Origin: Trema orientale
Lineage: Eukaryota; Streptophyta; Magnoliopsida; Rosales; Cannabaceae
Direction of reading: 5' to 3'
Length of the DNA stretch: 64,000 nt
Assembly: GCA_002914845.1 (NCBI GenBank)
Contig: JXTC01000089.1
Location: 649,859-713,858, forward strand
The position numbers and the translations under genes were made by a program. Below the pieces are notes generated by a model, which did no database searches, was not told where the DNA came from, and saw only the letters and a list, made by a program, of their open reading frames with translations. Positions 44,122 to 57,128 of this stretch are shown here, in pieces; the first letter of the stretch is position 1, and each line of letters begins with the position of its first letter.

Positions 44122-45980
44122 TAATAATAATAGAAGACAGACAATCTAACATTACCCAAACCGACCTAACACAAAATGAGGAAATTAGGGGAAAATGCAT
44201 AAATACTCATTTTCTTAAGCATATTATTTTTGTTTCATCTATACGTTTTTTTTTTTTTTTTTAAGAAATGTATACCAAAAGTCTTTTATACATTTCATGA
44301 ATAAACATAATACTTTAAAATCAAGATACATTTTAAAATATATACTATAGATATAAATTTATACGATAAATGTATACCATATATAAAAATTGATATTATA
44401 AATGTATACCATACATATTTTACACAGGAAAATATGTACCTGAAAAAATGTGTATTTTTGAAATAAAAAAAATGAGTATTTATGAAATATATGGCACAAA
44501 AACAGATATTAGGTGTAAATATCTCAAAAATTAGGTTGATATTATTTTTTATTTTTAGCATATTAAACTTGCAATAATAATGATACTTTTTCTTAATAAG
44601 TGCTACATATGAAAGTACCCAAATAAATTTGGGGTAAGTATTCAAATATAAAATTTTTGGCATGAACTTAGACTGAGTAGCATTTTTGAAAATCATCCCA
44701 ATCCAATATGTAAACCCTTTCAACAAATCATCTTGTAAGCTTTGTTTGGTAGAGATGATCTTTGGAAAGATGAAGATGGGTGGAAAGAGACAGCTAAAAT
44801 ATATTGTTTAGATTAATTAGAGGGAAAGGAGAGGTGAAAGGGTCATAAATCCTTATTCGACCACCAAATTGAATCCTTCCATCCTTAGAAGGATGAGGGA
44901 GATGAATGACAAACTGAAAAATAAACGTCAAAATTATCGTCCAAGTAATTTAACAAATATGTTTTTCTACAATAGGTAATATAGTAATAAACATGCGATT
45001 TAAATCTCTATTTTTTTAACTTTCCTTCTAATCTCAAACAACATGAAGGAGAGGTATACTCCCCGAAATCCCCCATATTCCAACTCTTTCCCTAATACAT
45101 TCTTCATACTGTCCCCCTCGTACTAGGGGCGTTCACCAATCACCATATATTTTGGACGGTTTTTCTCGTGATTAGTGCACCAAAATCGCATATTGAAGTG
45201 ACTAGGAGAAACTAATCCAAATCACACCTATTTACATTTGCGGTGTGTTGTGATTCGGTTTTCGGGTTGAGTTATAGGCTTTATGCTTGAATTTTACAAA
45301 GTAGGCCTAAAGTTTCAAAAAATTTGATGGGGTGAAATTTTAACTTTTTTTTTTTTGCTTCTAAATTAATTATCTCATAAACAAAATCAATTACATACTA
45401 GTTATTATAATATAATCTATGAATTTAAAGATTTCTATATCTAATGTTGATTTTTTTGATAGAAAATCTAATGTTGATAAAAGTTTTAAAAAAATCACTT
45501 AAAAAATATTAGATAAGGTATTTGCGGTGCGATGTAGTTTGAATCATAGAAAAATTTATCTAAACCGCGTGCCCAACCATATCTTATGATTTTAAAATTT
45601 TTACAAACCGTTCGGAACTTAGGAGTAAAATTCGCTTATGTTATCCGAATAATTACAATTAGTTTCAATGTAATTGTTACAAATTGTCAAGAAACAAATA
45701 TTATCACGAAATTATAAAATAGTCATAATTCCTATTTGTCCTCTCTAACTTTGACAGCATTTTATTGGACAAGAACACAGAAGGTTACATATATCAAGGC
45801 ACAGACGAACACAGCCCCCGCTCCGTCGAAACCGTCGCTGTCATCTTTTTAAGAAAAGTCGAGACAGCTGTTGTTCTGAGCGTTTCAGAGTGGGTCCCAC
45901 GAATGTACACCAAGAGGGAAAGAACAACAAAAGGGCTTATCATATGATAAGTCAACCTACTTATACCTCGTTGGTGCCGC
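43681..45980. other. AT-rich spacer upstream of TPR-B
   Basis: No gene. It holds an AAAT/AAT microsatellite at about 44091-44132. Around 45125-45600 GGGGCGTTCACC and later ACCGCG words resemble a decayed hAT-like element without a clear right end. Confidence 0.5.
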
Positions 45981-45983
45981 CAT

Positions 45984-45990
45984 TATATAA
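45984..45990 (+). promoter_or_regulatory. Candidate TATA box of TPR-B
   Basis: TATATAA lies about 50 bp before a GA-repeat that probably forms part of the TPR-B leader. Confidence 0.45.
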
Positions 45991-46040
45991 GTGCCCTACT
46001 TCGGTCGCCATCGTCGTCTCATAGGAAGAAGAGCTCAACA

Positions 46041-46071
46041 GAGCGAGAGCGAGAGAGAGAGAGAGAGAGAG
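46041..46071 (+). repeat. GA microsatellite in the TPR-B leader
   Basis: GAGCGAGAGC followed by a perfect GA run of about 21 bases. GA-rich leaders can bind GAGA-type (BBR/BPC) factors in plants; this is family knowledge and not shown here. Confidence 0.7.
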
Positions 46072-46877
46072 TAGAAACAGTGTTCTGAGTCTGTCACTTT
46101 GCTCTGTTTTCTTCAAGTAGGCCTTCTCTGCTTTTTATTTTATTTACCTTTTTGCCATTCTAACGGGGTTGCTTTTGTTTCTTTCCCACCGTCACCCCCC
46201 TTTTTTTTTCTTTTCTTTTTTTTTTTCTTTTTGTTTTTTTCTCACCTCATATTCTTCTTCTTCTTCTTCTTTAAAAATCACTTAATGGGTCGTTATAACT
46301 TTACTGTTTTTGGTTTATGAGAACCCTATTTCTTATGTTCTTTTTTTAATTGGGTTTGTGGATTATTGCTTCAAGGTCTGAAATTTGGTGAGATTCTCGG
46401 TTAATGGAGTGGTTTCTTTCACTCTGTAGAAAGAGTTTGGTTTTTACTTTTTTTAATTTTTCTTTTTTGTTTAAGCTGTAGTGATTTATTTGTATATTTA
46501 TTTTATTTTATTTTTATATGTTTGACTATTGAAACGGTTGATGCGTTTTTTTTTCTTTTTTTTTTTTTTCCAAAAAAAAAAAGCCTGATTGTTTGGATAA
46601 CGAGATATATATTTTCCGGGAAAAACATTCCCGAGAAAAACTCTTTCATCGAAGCTCCTTTTCTCATGAAACAGTTTCTCTACGAGAAAAGTTTTCTGGG
46701 TCTTTGTTGCTCCCTTTTCTTGTTCTTCAAGAATTGAGTGGAACCCTGGTTTTTTGTTATTTTCCCTTGAAACAAACAGAGGTCTTTATGGTATGCGTTT
46801 AACTCCTGTCTTTTTTGTATTTGTTGTATTGACATTGCTGTATTTGCAGTTTGAGGCGATAGGAACAATCAATTGTG

Positions 46878-49800
46878 ATGACGTCATCTCTCAGTAGGGA
46901 CCTCATCTTCTTGATCCTTCAGTTTCTTGATGAAGAAAAGTTCAAAGAGGCTCTTCACAAGTAAATTATAGACTCAACCCTCGTCTTCTTCTTCTTCCTC
47001 TTCTTCTTCTATGTTAATCTGTTTAAGCTTTGATTATAACCAGTTTATGTTTGTTTGATCTTTTTTTTCAGGCTTGAGCAAGAATCAGGACTGTTCTTCA
47101 ACTTCAAGCATTTTGAGGAATTGGTCCTCGGTGGGAACTGGGATGAAGTTGAAAAGTATCTTTCTGGGTTCACCAGAGTGGATGACAACAGATATTCTAT
47201 GAAGATCTACTTTGAAATTCGAAAGCAAAAGTACCTTGAGGCATTGGATAAGTAAGATTTTTGATTTTGTTGTTGTTATTTTTTAAGGATTTGAATAAAT
47301 TGAATCAATGCTTATGTTTTGGAGTGTATACTTATTGTTCTGGAGTGATAATTCTTTATGCTTTGTCGATCAATTGAAATCGATATCAGGCTTGATCGGA
47401 CCAAGGCAGTAGAAATCCTTGTGCAGGATCTGAAAGTTTTCTCCTCTTTTAATGAAGAATTGTTCAAAGAGATTACTCACCTCCTCACATTGGAAAATTT
47501 TAGGTAATATATTTTGTATGAGTCTCACTTTTGTTTGTTTCAGTTTTTAAGTGGTCGATTATGAGGTAGTATAAAGGGTGTTGTGTTGATTAATCATCTG
47601 GTTTATGCAGAGAAAATGATCAACTTTCTGGCTATAGAGATACCAAGACTGCAAGAGCTATTATGTTGGTTGAACTTAAGAAGCTTATCGAAGCAAATCC
47701 TCTTTTCCGTGAGAAATTGCAGTTCCCTAGCATAAAGACTTCGAGGTTAAGGATGCTCATTAACCAGAGGTATAATAGTGATACAGTTTAGCATAATTTG
47801 TAAATCCATACCTATTTGTTGTTTGCTTTTAGTTGGTATGTTATTACATTTTAATGAACATCATCCAAATCGGTAATGTATCTTCTCTTACTGGACATGA
47901 CAAATAAACTAATTTTGTTGGCAGCTTAAACTGGCAGCATTCGCTTTGCCCAAATCCTAGACAGAATCCTGATATAAGAACCCTATTTCTTGATCACAGT
48001 TGTAGAAATTCCAATGATTCATTTCCGCATTTAAATGCGAGCAATCAGACGATTGGACCGGTGCCAAGAGCTGATAATTTTCTTCCAATGGCTGCAAATA
48101 TGGTATTTGATCAAGTTGGCTTGGTTTTTCTGAATGTGCTTATTTAGTAAGAGTTGACCTACTATACTCTGATATTTTGTTAAGTTATATTTCCTTCACT
48201 GTTTTATTCCCTATCAGCCCTTCCAATCTCCACCAGTACCAGTTCAAACACCACTATCTACGTGGATGTCGATTCAATCAAATATAAGTCATCCAGCAGT
48301 TTCTGGAGGTGGTATTGGTTTTGGTGTTCATGGAAATCCAGGTTAGTGATATACTGGTTCCTAATTCTTCCAAATGTTATCTCGTTTGAAAAATTTGATG
48401 AATTCTGAAATATTGTGGTCTGTTATAGCTGCAATCTCAAAGGGTCCCGGGGATTCAGAAGGTGCATTTAAAATGAGGTTCCCTGGAGTTCCAGAACGGG
48501 TAAGGTCTCAAACCATAATGGGTACTAAACAATCGGTTTTTCTGTATCAAAGCATTCTTGTACTTATGCATTATATATAGTTTATCTTTCCAGGAAATAA
48601 TCCAGGTCAAAGTAACAACACATTGTTTAACCCCACCGACGAATTCCCCAAGACTGTTGCGAGGACACTAAAGCAGGGCTCAGTTCCAACAAGCATGGAC
48701 TTTCATCCTGTTCAACAAACACTACTTCTAGGTTGATTTTTGCGAGCTAAACCTGAATTACACTTGGACACTTTCTATATTGAATGTTATTTTGGTGTTT
48801 AAGTTGTAAGTTGATTTGTATTTTCTTCTTCAGTTGGAACTAATGAGGGAGAAATAAGTTTGTGGGAAGTTGCCTCAAGGGAGAAGTTGATGTCGAGAAA
48901 TTTTCAGGTTTGGGATATTGGAGCCAGTTCAATGGTTTTAAATGTACATTCTCTTCTCAACCAATGTAGAACAATATAATCTATTAACTGTTTCAAATGA
49001 CATTCAGGGAGCTTCAATCAAAGATCCTTGTGTCTCAGTTAAGCGAATTTTATGGACCCCTGATGGCAATTTATTTGGTGAGTTTATATTATGACAACTT
49101 TGGCGAGAGTACTAGTCTTTATTTCACCTTCTGATGTCAGTTAAATGAATCTATACTAATTTCTTATTTGGCAGGGGTTGCATACTCTAAACACATGTTG
49201 CAGCTGTGCCGTTATCATGGTGCAAATGACATTCGGCAGCATTTGGAGGTAGTTTATACTATTTTCTCTACTGAAATGTATTAAGTTTTCTTCTCCCTCT
49301 CTTAACTTACTTTTTTGCCCCTAATAATTCTTATTGTAACTTCTAGATTGATGCCCATATTGGGAGTGTGAATGATCTTGCATTCTGCAACCCCTCCAAG
49401 CAACTTTGTGCTATAACTTGCGGAGACGACAAGACCATTAAGGTTGGTTAGGAAAAAGAGGTTATTTGGTTAGTCATTTGTAAATAATGTTTTATTCACG
49501 GATGTTATGGATCTTAATGTAGGTGTGGAATGTGGCTACTGGTGCAAAGTTGTATACCTTTGAAGGTCATGACGCTCCTGTTTATTCAGTGTGCCCACAT
49601 AACAAGGAAAATGTTAATGTAAGGACTTAACTTGATTGTTGTTTTTGGTTTGATTTGTTTTTGTGTCTTTTGCCTCAATTGGCTGATTTTACTTGGTTTG
49701 TTTAAAGAACTGCTTTTAATTTTATTCCTCAGTTTGTCTTTTCAACATCGGTAGATGGGAAAATAAAAGCATGGTTATATGACTTGGGGGGACCTAGGGT

Positions 49801-52800
49801 TGATTATGATGCTCCTGGTCGATCATGCACAACAATGACTTATAGCGCAGATGGAAAAAGGTCAGTCTCTTGAGCAAATGAGTTTGTTTTAATGGTTTTG
49901 TGACAAATGCCTATGTTTTCTGAAAACTGGAAATTTCGATGTTTACATTTAACGACCTTTGTAGGCTTTTTTCATGTGGAACAAGCAAAGCTGGGGAGTC
50001 TCATGTTGTTGAATGGAATGAAAATGAAGGCTCTGTGAAGAGAGCCTATCAAGGGTTTCATAAACATTCTTCGGGAGTGGTTCATTTTGACACTGCCAGG
50101 AATCGGTTCTTGGCGGTTGGAGATGACTACTCAATCAAAGTTTGGGATATGGATAATGTCAATTTGTTGACCACTGTTGATGCTGAAGGAGATCTACCAG
50201 TAAGTTTTGCCTTTATGAAATCTTGTATAGTTGAGATTTTTATCGTGGGTATTATTGTGGCTGTACTTACTATGTGGTTTCTCTGTTATTAAGGCGAGTC
50301 CTCGTATCCGCTTCAACAAGGAGGGCACACTATTGGCGGTTTCAGCAAATGACAATAAAATAAAAATCTTGGCAACAGTAGATGGTCTTCGTTTGATGCG
50401 CGCATATGAAAGTCACTCTCTTTTGGCCTCTAGAGTTGCATCTGAGATTGTAACGATGGTATGTCCTTTGAATATCTTCTCTTAATGCCCTGAATGAAAA
50501 GAATCTGTAGCTCTTTTTTTTGGAGAACCATCGTATTTCCAACATCCAATTCTTGCAAGCGCTTCTAGTAAATAAGCTAATTATTCATTGTGTGTCTGGT
50601 GAACTAGCTGATTATTTATAATTCTCTGCATGTTCCTATAGTGTTGCATATAAATTTTCTCCATCTCTGCACAGTGTTTGACTGTGTAATCCCTGTCCCT
50701 CTCTTCGCATTTATTATTTTCTATTCAATTTGATTTCAATAAGAAATTAGGCCATTACTTGTGCGCTAATGAAGTTGATGTTCTGCTAGAATGGTGGCAC
50801 AAGAAACATGGAGGATGTGAAACCAAGATTAACCGAAGAAGCCAATGCAACAAGAATCTGGAAGCTTACTGAGATCAGTGAAACTACTCAGCTTCGGTCC
50901 TTAAGACTCTCAGCTATGGTCAATGCAGACAAGGTAGGCTTCTAATGGTAATTTTGCCGGTTTTTCTGACTTACCGAGTACAGAGAAGATAATATTAGCC
51001 TTTATTGCAGTACTGCTCAGGAAGGCAAAAAAGAAAAAATGAAGCTTCTTATTGCTTATCTTTGTTACTGTTGCAGATATCAAGGTTGATTTACACAAAC
51101 TCGGGGTTTGCCATCTTGGCATTAGCATCAAATGCCATCCATCTACAATGGAAGTGGATTCGAAGTGAGCATAATCCGAGTGGCAAGGTGTGGTGTTACA
51201 TTTTTTTCTAACTTTGTCTTCCCGTCTTGTTCAAATTTGATCATTTTACATCCCTGGTTTTGCTTGGATTGCATTTTCTCATCGGTCCAAAATTATGGTG
51301 ACACTTTTTTTCTGCTGCAGGCAACAACTAAGGTTGCTCCTCAGTTGGCGCAACCAACATCAGGCATCCTAATGACCAATGACTTAACTAATGCTAGACC
51401 TGAAGATGCTGTGCCCTGCTTTGCTCTGTCCAAGAATGATTCCTATGTCATGTCTGCTTCTGGAGGGAAGATCTCTTTGTTCAATATGATGTCGTTTAGG
51501 GTAATATTTGGAAATTCATCTACAAAGAATTTGCTTTTAAAAGATTGTTACTTTCCTCCAATATCCAACTTCCTGCTGGGTGTAAAAATATTAAAACTAC
51601 TTGTTGATTAATATTGTTTTCGTTTTACTTCAGACGATGACGACTTTCATGTCCCCGCCACCGGTGGCAACATATCTTGCTTTCCACCCCCAAGATAACA
51701 ATATAATTGCTGTTGGCATGGATGATTCCACCATTCACATTTACAATGTTCGCGTAGATGAGGTACTGATTTTAGAACAATTTCATCGATGTTGTTTGTT
51801 AAAGGAAAAAGATATTCATTTTCTTTCTTGTGTTATTAGGTTAAGATCAAGCTTAAGGGTCACTCCAAAAGAGTTACTGGTCTTGCCTTTTCCAATGTTC
51901 TGGACACACTCGTTTCTTCTGGAGCAGATTCTCAGGTTCGCATTTCATTCTGTATAGAATGCATATTTAGAAAAGTTAACTAAAAGAGAAATGAAACATA
52001 ATAGACACCTTTTAAACCATATTATTTGAAAACTGATAACAATCTAAGTAGTCTAATCTTGAGGATGTGACAGATTTTGATATTTCTTTTATTCAGATTA
52101 TCTCATGGAACTCTGATAATTGGGAAAGACAAAAGAACAGTTTCTTGCAAGTTCCAGCTGGAAGGACGCTGGCAGCAATGTCAGATACACAAGTTCAGTT
52201 CCAGCAGGATCAGGTGCACTTCCTCGTCGTACACGAGACTCAGCTATCTATATACGAGACCTCGGAACTAGAATGCTTGAAGCAGGTACGCCAACCAAAC
52301 CAAATTCTCTGTTTCAAACTCAACTCACACCCCCCCAACACACCACAAAAAAACAAAAAAAAAAAAAACGATATGGTTTAGTGTTCTTAACAGAAACACA
52401 TAAGAAGCTGTTTTGCTTCATGTCTCTCGTCTGTGAAACCTTATTAAAATGTTGCTCTTGTTTTTTGTTCTAGTGGGTGGCAGGGGAATCTTCATCTCCA
52501 ATTTCCCATGCGACACTATCATGTGATAGCCAGTTAGTGTTCGCCAGCTTTCTCGATGGGGTAATCCGCATATTCACAGCTTCGACCCTTCAACTGCGAT
52601 GCCAGATTAACCCCACTGCTTATCTTCCGACCAGTGTCAGGTAAAAGTATCTCTTATAAAGTTTCAACTGTTCATTTCACTTTTAAAAAAAAAAAAAAAA
52701 AAAATGAATGTGTCACCAAACAGTATTTTTTGTTTCTTTTTTTTCATGTGCAGTGCTTCTACTGCGGTTTCTCCACGAGTAGTGGCAGCGCATCCGCAAG

Positions 52801-52994
52801 AGGCGAACCAGTTTGCGGTAGGATTAAGCGACGGTGGAGTTGTCGTGTTGGAGCCACTGGAGTTGGAAGGCAAATGGGGTGTGGCTCCACCTACTGAAAA
52901 TGGTGTAGGACCAAGTAGCTCTTGTGCTCATGCAACGACTACTACTCCAGTAGTTGCTGCTGCTTGTTCGGATCAAGTACCTCAACCACAGTAG
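46878..52994 (+). CDS. TOPLESS-related transcriptional corepressor (TPR-B), 24 coding exons, intact
   Basis: Exons: 46878-46960, 47072-47251, 47390-47503, 47611-47769, 47925-48102, 48218-48341, 48429-48521, 48594-48731, 48834-48943, 49008-49077, 49175-49248, 49347-49442, 49523-49618, 49733-49860, 49965-50199, 50294-50458, 50790-50933, 51077-51187, 51321-51500, 51634-51762, 51840-51935, 52097-52285, 52474-52640, 52754-52994. They sum to 3300 nt (1099 aa) with no stop or phase clash. N-terminal LisH (LSRDLIFLILQFLDEEKFKE) and CTLH (DDNRYSMKIYFEIRKQKYLE) form the tetramer and EAR-binding groove; all groove residues known from TPL are kept, including the LINQ Asn hit in tpl-1. A Pro-rich linker (residues ~200-320) is shorter than in TPL. 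Two WD40 blocks follow. The donor at 48521 was chosen because the earlier GT at 48500 breaks the frame. A leader intron (about 46117-46849) is likely. Confidence 0.95.
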
Positions 52995-54030
52995 TGCCTG
53001 ATGAAATTAAGAGCCTATTTTAGTTCTGTTAGTTGACTGAATAATTAGAAATTGATGTTGGGGTTTAGATTTTAGTGTCGAGGATTTCCAGTATTAATGA
53101 TAGACTATTTTCATTTTCATTACCTTTCTTTCTTTATATTTCTTTAAATTTAGTAGTAATCCATGCTTTTGATGCATTAGTTTTCTAACATACTGCCCGT
53201 TGGTAGTTGGTACCGTCAACTCGAGTGAAACAAACATTCCTACATTCTTCTTGTTTCTCGTCACAATTGTCCTTTTGTTGTGCATGTCGTTTTCAGTTTT
53301 TGGTGTCGTTTCTTGACGATGTTGTTTTGAGGGCCCAGTTTTTTGTGTCGTTTTCCGGGGATCACATGTTGTCGTTTTCAGGAAAATATCTTGTAGCGAT
53401 GTCGTTTGGTAGTATTTTATCGTTGTCATCACCTGTTGTCGTCTTTAAATGGTAGTGTAATTTCAGCCTCTCGTGTTCCGTTGGCTGGTTTTTTATTTTT
53501 ATTTTTTAATTTTTTTTATTTGTTTTGCGGCTCATAATGAAATTATTTCTGTTAAGTACATTGTTTTATTGTTTTTCAGGAAATTGTTGTTTTTAATTTT
53601 AGTTGTGTATAGTTTCGTTTTCTATTTCTTGTCGCTGAAACATCTCAGAAATCCATTTAAGTGACATTTCTATGAATCTAGCCGTGTCATATGAACATAT
53701 AATAAAGATTTTTCTTAGTGATTCAATTAGTTATTTACCAGTAACTTTCAACGGAGTCACTTTCGTTTTTTTTACTGATCAATCATCATCATCATCTTGA
53801 AATCTCAATAGTTCATTAATAGAGTATAAAGCTATGCATCAAATTAAAGAACTGATTTTGTTCAACAAATCTATTCAATGATAATCCCAAGAAGGGAAGA
53901 GACCTGATTTTTTTCAACAAATCTGTTTAATGAGTATCCCAAGAAGGGGAAGAGAAACAAATTGTTTAGCTCTATAATTTTTAAACATTAGGCTTAGCAG
54001 AAAGAGAAGTTTCACATCTTTGACAACAAT
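52995..54030. other. Spacer between the convergent TPR-B and heparanase-like genes
   Basis: It contains the 3' flanks of both genes. No gene. A GTCGTTTT-type word recurs several times at 53285-53440, without clear periodicity. Confidence 0.5.
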
Positions 54031-57000
54031 TTACTTGCAGGCTGAGACATTGATGTTGGGAATGACAACAAATACAACAGAGTAAGGAGACACAGTTATA
54101 GGATCTGATACCCTTTTAAGTATTGGTTCCAAGGGTGGGATTACTCCAGATGAATCTACCTTTAGTATTTTCCCATTGAGAACCACAATCTGGCTTTGTA
54201 AATCCCCATTTTTAGCTGCTAGGTGGTATTCTTCCCTTTCGGTGTGTGACGATGTAGAAGAGTTTGTTCTCGGATTTTTAAATGAAGTATTGGAGCTTGA
54301 TGAGGCACTCTCAGTTGAAACAGAAACTTGAACTATAGTGCTGTTCTCCAGATTGATCAGGAGCAATGTGATTCCTTGCTGAAACATCCATCAATGGAAA
54401 TTTATTAAATTGCCTTGGACCTTATGAAGAACCTGAATGTGAAACAATTATCGATATCAATTTTTGCTTACACTTTTCTTAGAACAGTGAGCATAAGCAC
54501 GCAACTTGGCTGACCCCGAAAAGCTTGTAGAGAGGACATTGTTTCCCATTAACCGGTGCCAAAGAAGAGCACTGTAAAGCACAGATGAATATTAGCTTAA
54601 TATGCAAATATTTTCTTTATGTATTAATTGGCCTAAGGTACTCTAATACATAATTTGATATGTTGATACATCATACAACTGTTATTCCTTGCTTGCTTGT
54701 TTATTTGGATCTATAAAGAAGGAAGTGATTATATAGAGAACTGACCTGTAATAGTCTGGATTTGGGACAAACGTGTTAGTGTTGAGAAGACCGTAATTTC
54801 CACCAACTAATGTCTGTCTGCAGTATGTTTTGGTATCATAAGATGCTGCCATACCAAGCTGGTCCAAATACCTGTTTGATTGGCGGCAAATCGGGTTTTC
54901 GTTTAGCAAATGATCAGAGTGTTAAGAAGGCAAAACACACACACAAAAAGACAAAGCTGCATTAGCTTGTTATCAGCTTTACCAGAAACTGAACACAAAA
55001 GCATTTGTAACGAGATTGCGGCCGCTGTTGTAAGCTCCTCCAGCTTCCCCAACCCAAGCAACTGCTGAAGTCCCTGAGTGCTTAAGAACGCTTTGAAGGT
55101 TACTGAAAGTCTGCGAGACACCGCCGAGAACAGACGGATCTAGGATCTTATTAATAAGACCATCATCACTGCCTAGAAGTATGACAAAGGACAAAGAAGT
55201 AGGTATCAGTTAATTTGCTTCAGAGAAACTGTACACTCGAAATGAAACAAAGTTTTTACTTAATCAAATGTTAAAATTTGTCAACTTGCTTACCTGGACC
55301 AAGGTTGTAAATGTGGTGAGTAACTACTTGAAGAGTTTTAGGCGTTTTGGCTATAAACTCTGTGAACCAATTGGGGTCAAAGAACCCTCCTGGTGCAAGA
55401 ACCAGAGGCTTATCTTTGAAACCTGCATAAATATTTTGAACCAAGTTTTGGAGATGGCTAATATCTGATGCATATTGGTCTGCCGTAATTCTTGCTCCAA
55501 TTCCATTCCCACACAATTCATTTCCTGATAAGTAAACAAGCTAAGCTTGGTTTAGGCTTTCATTTCCAAGCATCACTTTCTTATATATCGTATTCCAATT
55601 TGTTAAGACTTTTTCTTACCAAGCTCCCAACCATGGATTTTGTACCCTTTATTGACTGTATACCTAATAAGGGATTCTGCATTAGTGGAATCCCAAGCTC
55701 CAGTTGCCAAGCCTTGCGAATCGATGATCCTGCCGCTTAGTGCATTTAGACCAAAAATAACAACAGCCCTGCATTTCAGAATTTAATGCCATGACAACAA
55801 GAATTGAAAAAACATAATAGAGAAAGAGCTCATTTGTTAGTATATAGTTACCTAGTTTTGTTGAAGAAAATGTTTAGTTCATCCCATCGGGACAGAGGTA
55901 AACAGCCTTGAGAGAAGCTAAATAAATTCGAGTCATTTTTGACAAATGGGGTACACGATTGTTTAATATTCTGGCTCTCGTATATGACTTTGTCTTGTAA
56001 AGTGCCCCCCAGCCTAATTTTCAGGGGTGAAAATGCTGCAAAATAAAATCAAATCTCTCAACTCTTACCTGGGTCTTTAGCAGAAAGACTATCTATATAT
56101 AGGCTTTGTCTTTATATATGCAAGTAAATGCCCTTTACCTTTTATAGCATTGAGAAGTATAGGACTGTTGAGGTCCTAAAAGAAAATGGCAAAACAAGAA
56201 GATATACATATCAGAACAAAAAGTAGAACTTCAGTTATGAAAGTCAAAATTAGAAAACAATCTAAAGTAACATAAGGTCAAGAGATAAAGCCTGTCCGGT
56301 CAACGTTAAGGTTCACAAGGTCATAAGTGGAGAAGTTACATATTAATTTTTTTTTATATATATTAAAAAACTTGTTAGAGAGTTATCTGCTTTCTTAAGC
56401 ATCATTATCCAATCACTACAATTAAAGAACAATTCTTTAGGGTCCTCTGTCTCTTTACTTGATTGAAAGAGCTTTTTAAAACCGATAAAATCAAGAAAAA
56501 GCAAAAGACAAATGAGACCAAGGCTGCCACACTATAAACGTCGTCACCATTTTAGCAGCATCCAACATAGTAGAGGAGTGGATAGGATATTTCTATGTTC
56601 ATTTCCTCTGTTCAAACTAAAACTAGCTGTTGAAATTAGATTGAGATTAAGAGAAATACCAAAACCGAACAAGACCCTCCATATACCAAACTTCAAATAA
56701 CAAAGCTGTTTACTTTTTTCAGCCTCTATCATATGTTATAATTACATATACAATATACTAACTTGACAAACTAAAGATTTAAATCAAAGTTTCTGAAAAA
56801 TTAGAACCAGTAACTCATATGTATGAGTCAAGTTTTAATAATTTAAAGAAGAAAAAGAATGTAACTGAGGGTGAAAAGATGCGAAATGACTCACTAGATT
56901 AAGAAGAGAAGCTCTGCCCCAACTACAAGTTCCATAGTCACATTTCTGAGTAGGCCACCAATCAATAGTGGCGCACACAAAGTCGTCGTCTATTCTTCCA

Positions 57001-57128
57001 ATGGGAGCTGTTCCGTTAACAAAAACGGTGCCTGAAGTTGTCGTTTCAGAAGCCACTGAGATTGAACGACTCTGACTTAAACGGTGTATGCCAAAGTAGA
57101 CAAGTAAGAGAATTACCAGAAAACGCAT
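54031..57128 (-). CDS. Heparanase-like / beta-glucuronidase GH79 protein, 9 exons, intact
   Basis: Exons in transcript order: 57128-56895, 56175-56139, 56035-55852, 55768-55620, 55524-55294, 55172-54983, 54871-54746, 54571-54472, 54378-54031; 1599 nt, 532 aa. Plant GH79 heparanase-like enzymes hydrolyse glucuronic acid from arabinogalactan or flavonoid glucuronides at the cell surface or in the wall. The start at 57128 gives a signal-anchor-like MRFLVILLLVYFGI. DDDFVCATIDWWP and KCDYGTCSWG follow, then LKIRLGGTLQD. HGWELGNEL contains Glu204, the expected proton donor, and AVAWVGEAGGAYNSG contains Glu321, the expected nucleophile. The C-terminal domain has a Ser/Thr-rich insertion (SSSSNTS...). 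It fits heparanase-like protein 3 best. An in-frame upstream ATG at 57251 would add 41 residues ahead of the signal. The gene faces TPR-B. Confidence 0.94.

Noticed and set aside
44295-44726. 143-codon minus-strand open frame
   Set aside because: AT-rich, Ile/Phe/Tyr/Lys-only composition without domain; typical random open frame in AT-rich DNA.
48481-48499. Exon end at 48499 in TPR-B (donor GTAAGG)
   Set aside because: This strong-looking donor shifts the next exon out of frame into a stop; the donor at 48522 restores the conserved DEFPKTVARTL frame.
53207-53664. Open frames after TPR-B as small genes
   Set aside because: Pyrimidine- and T-rich translations without domains, in the presumed 3' flank.
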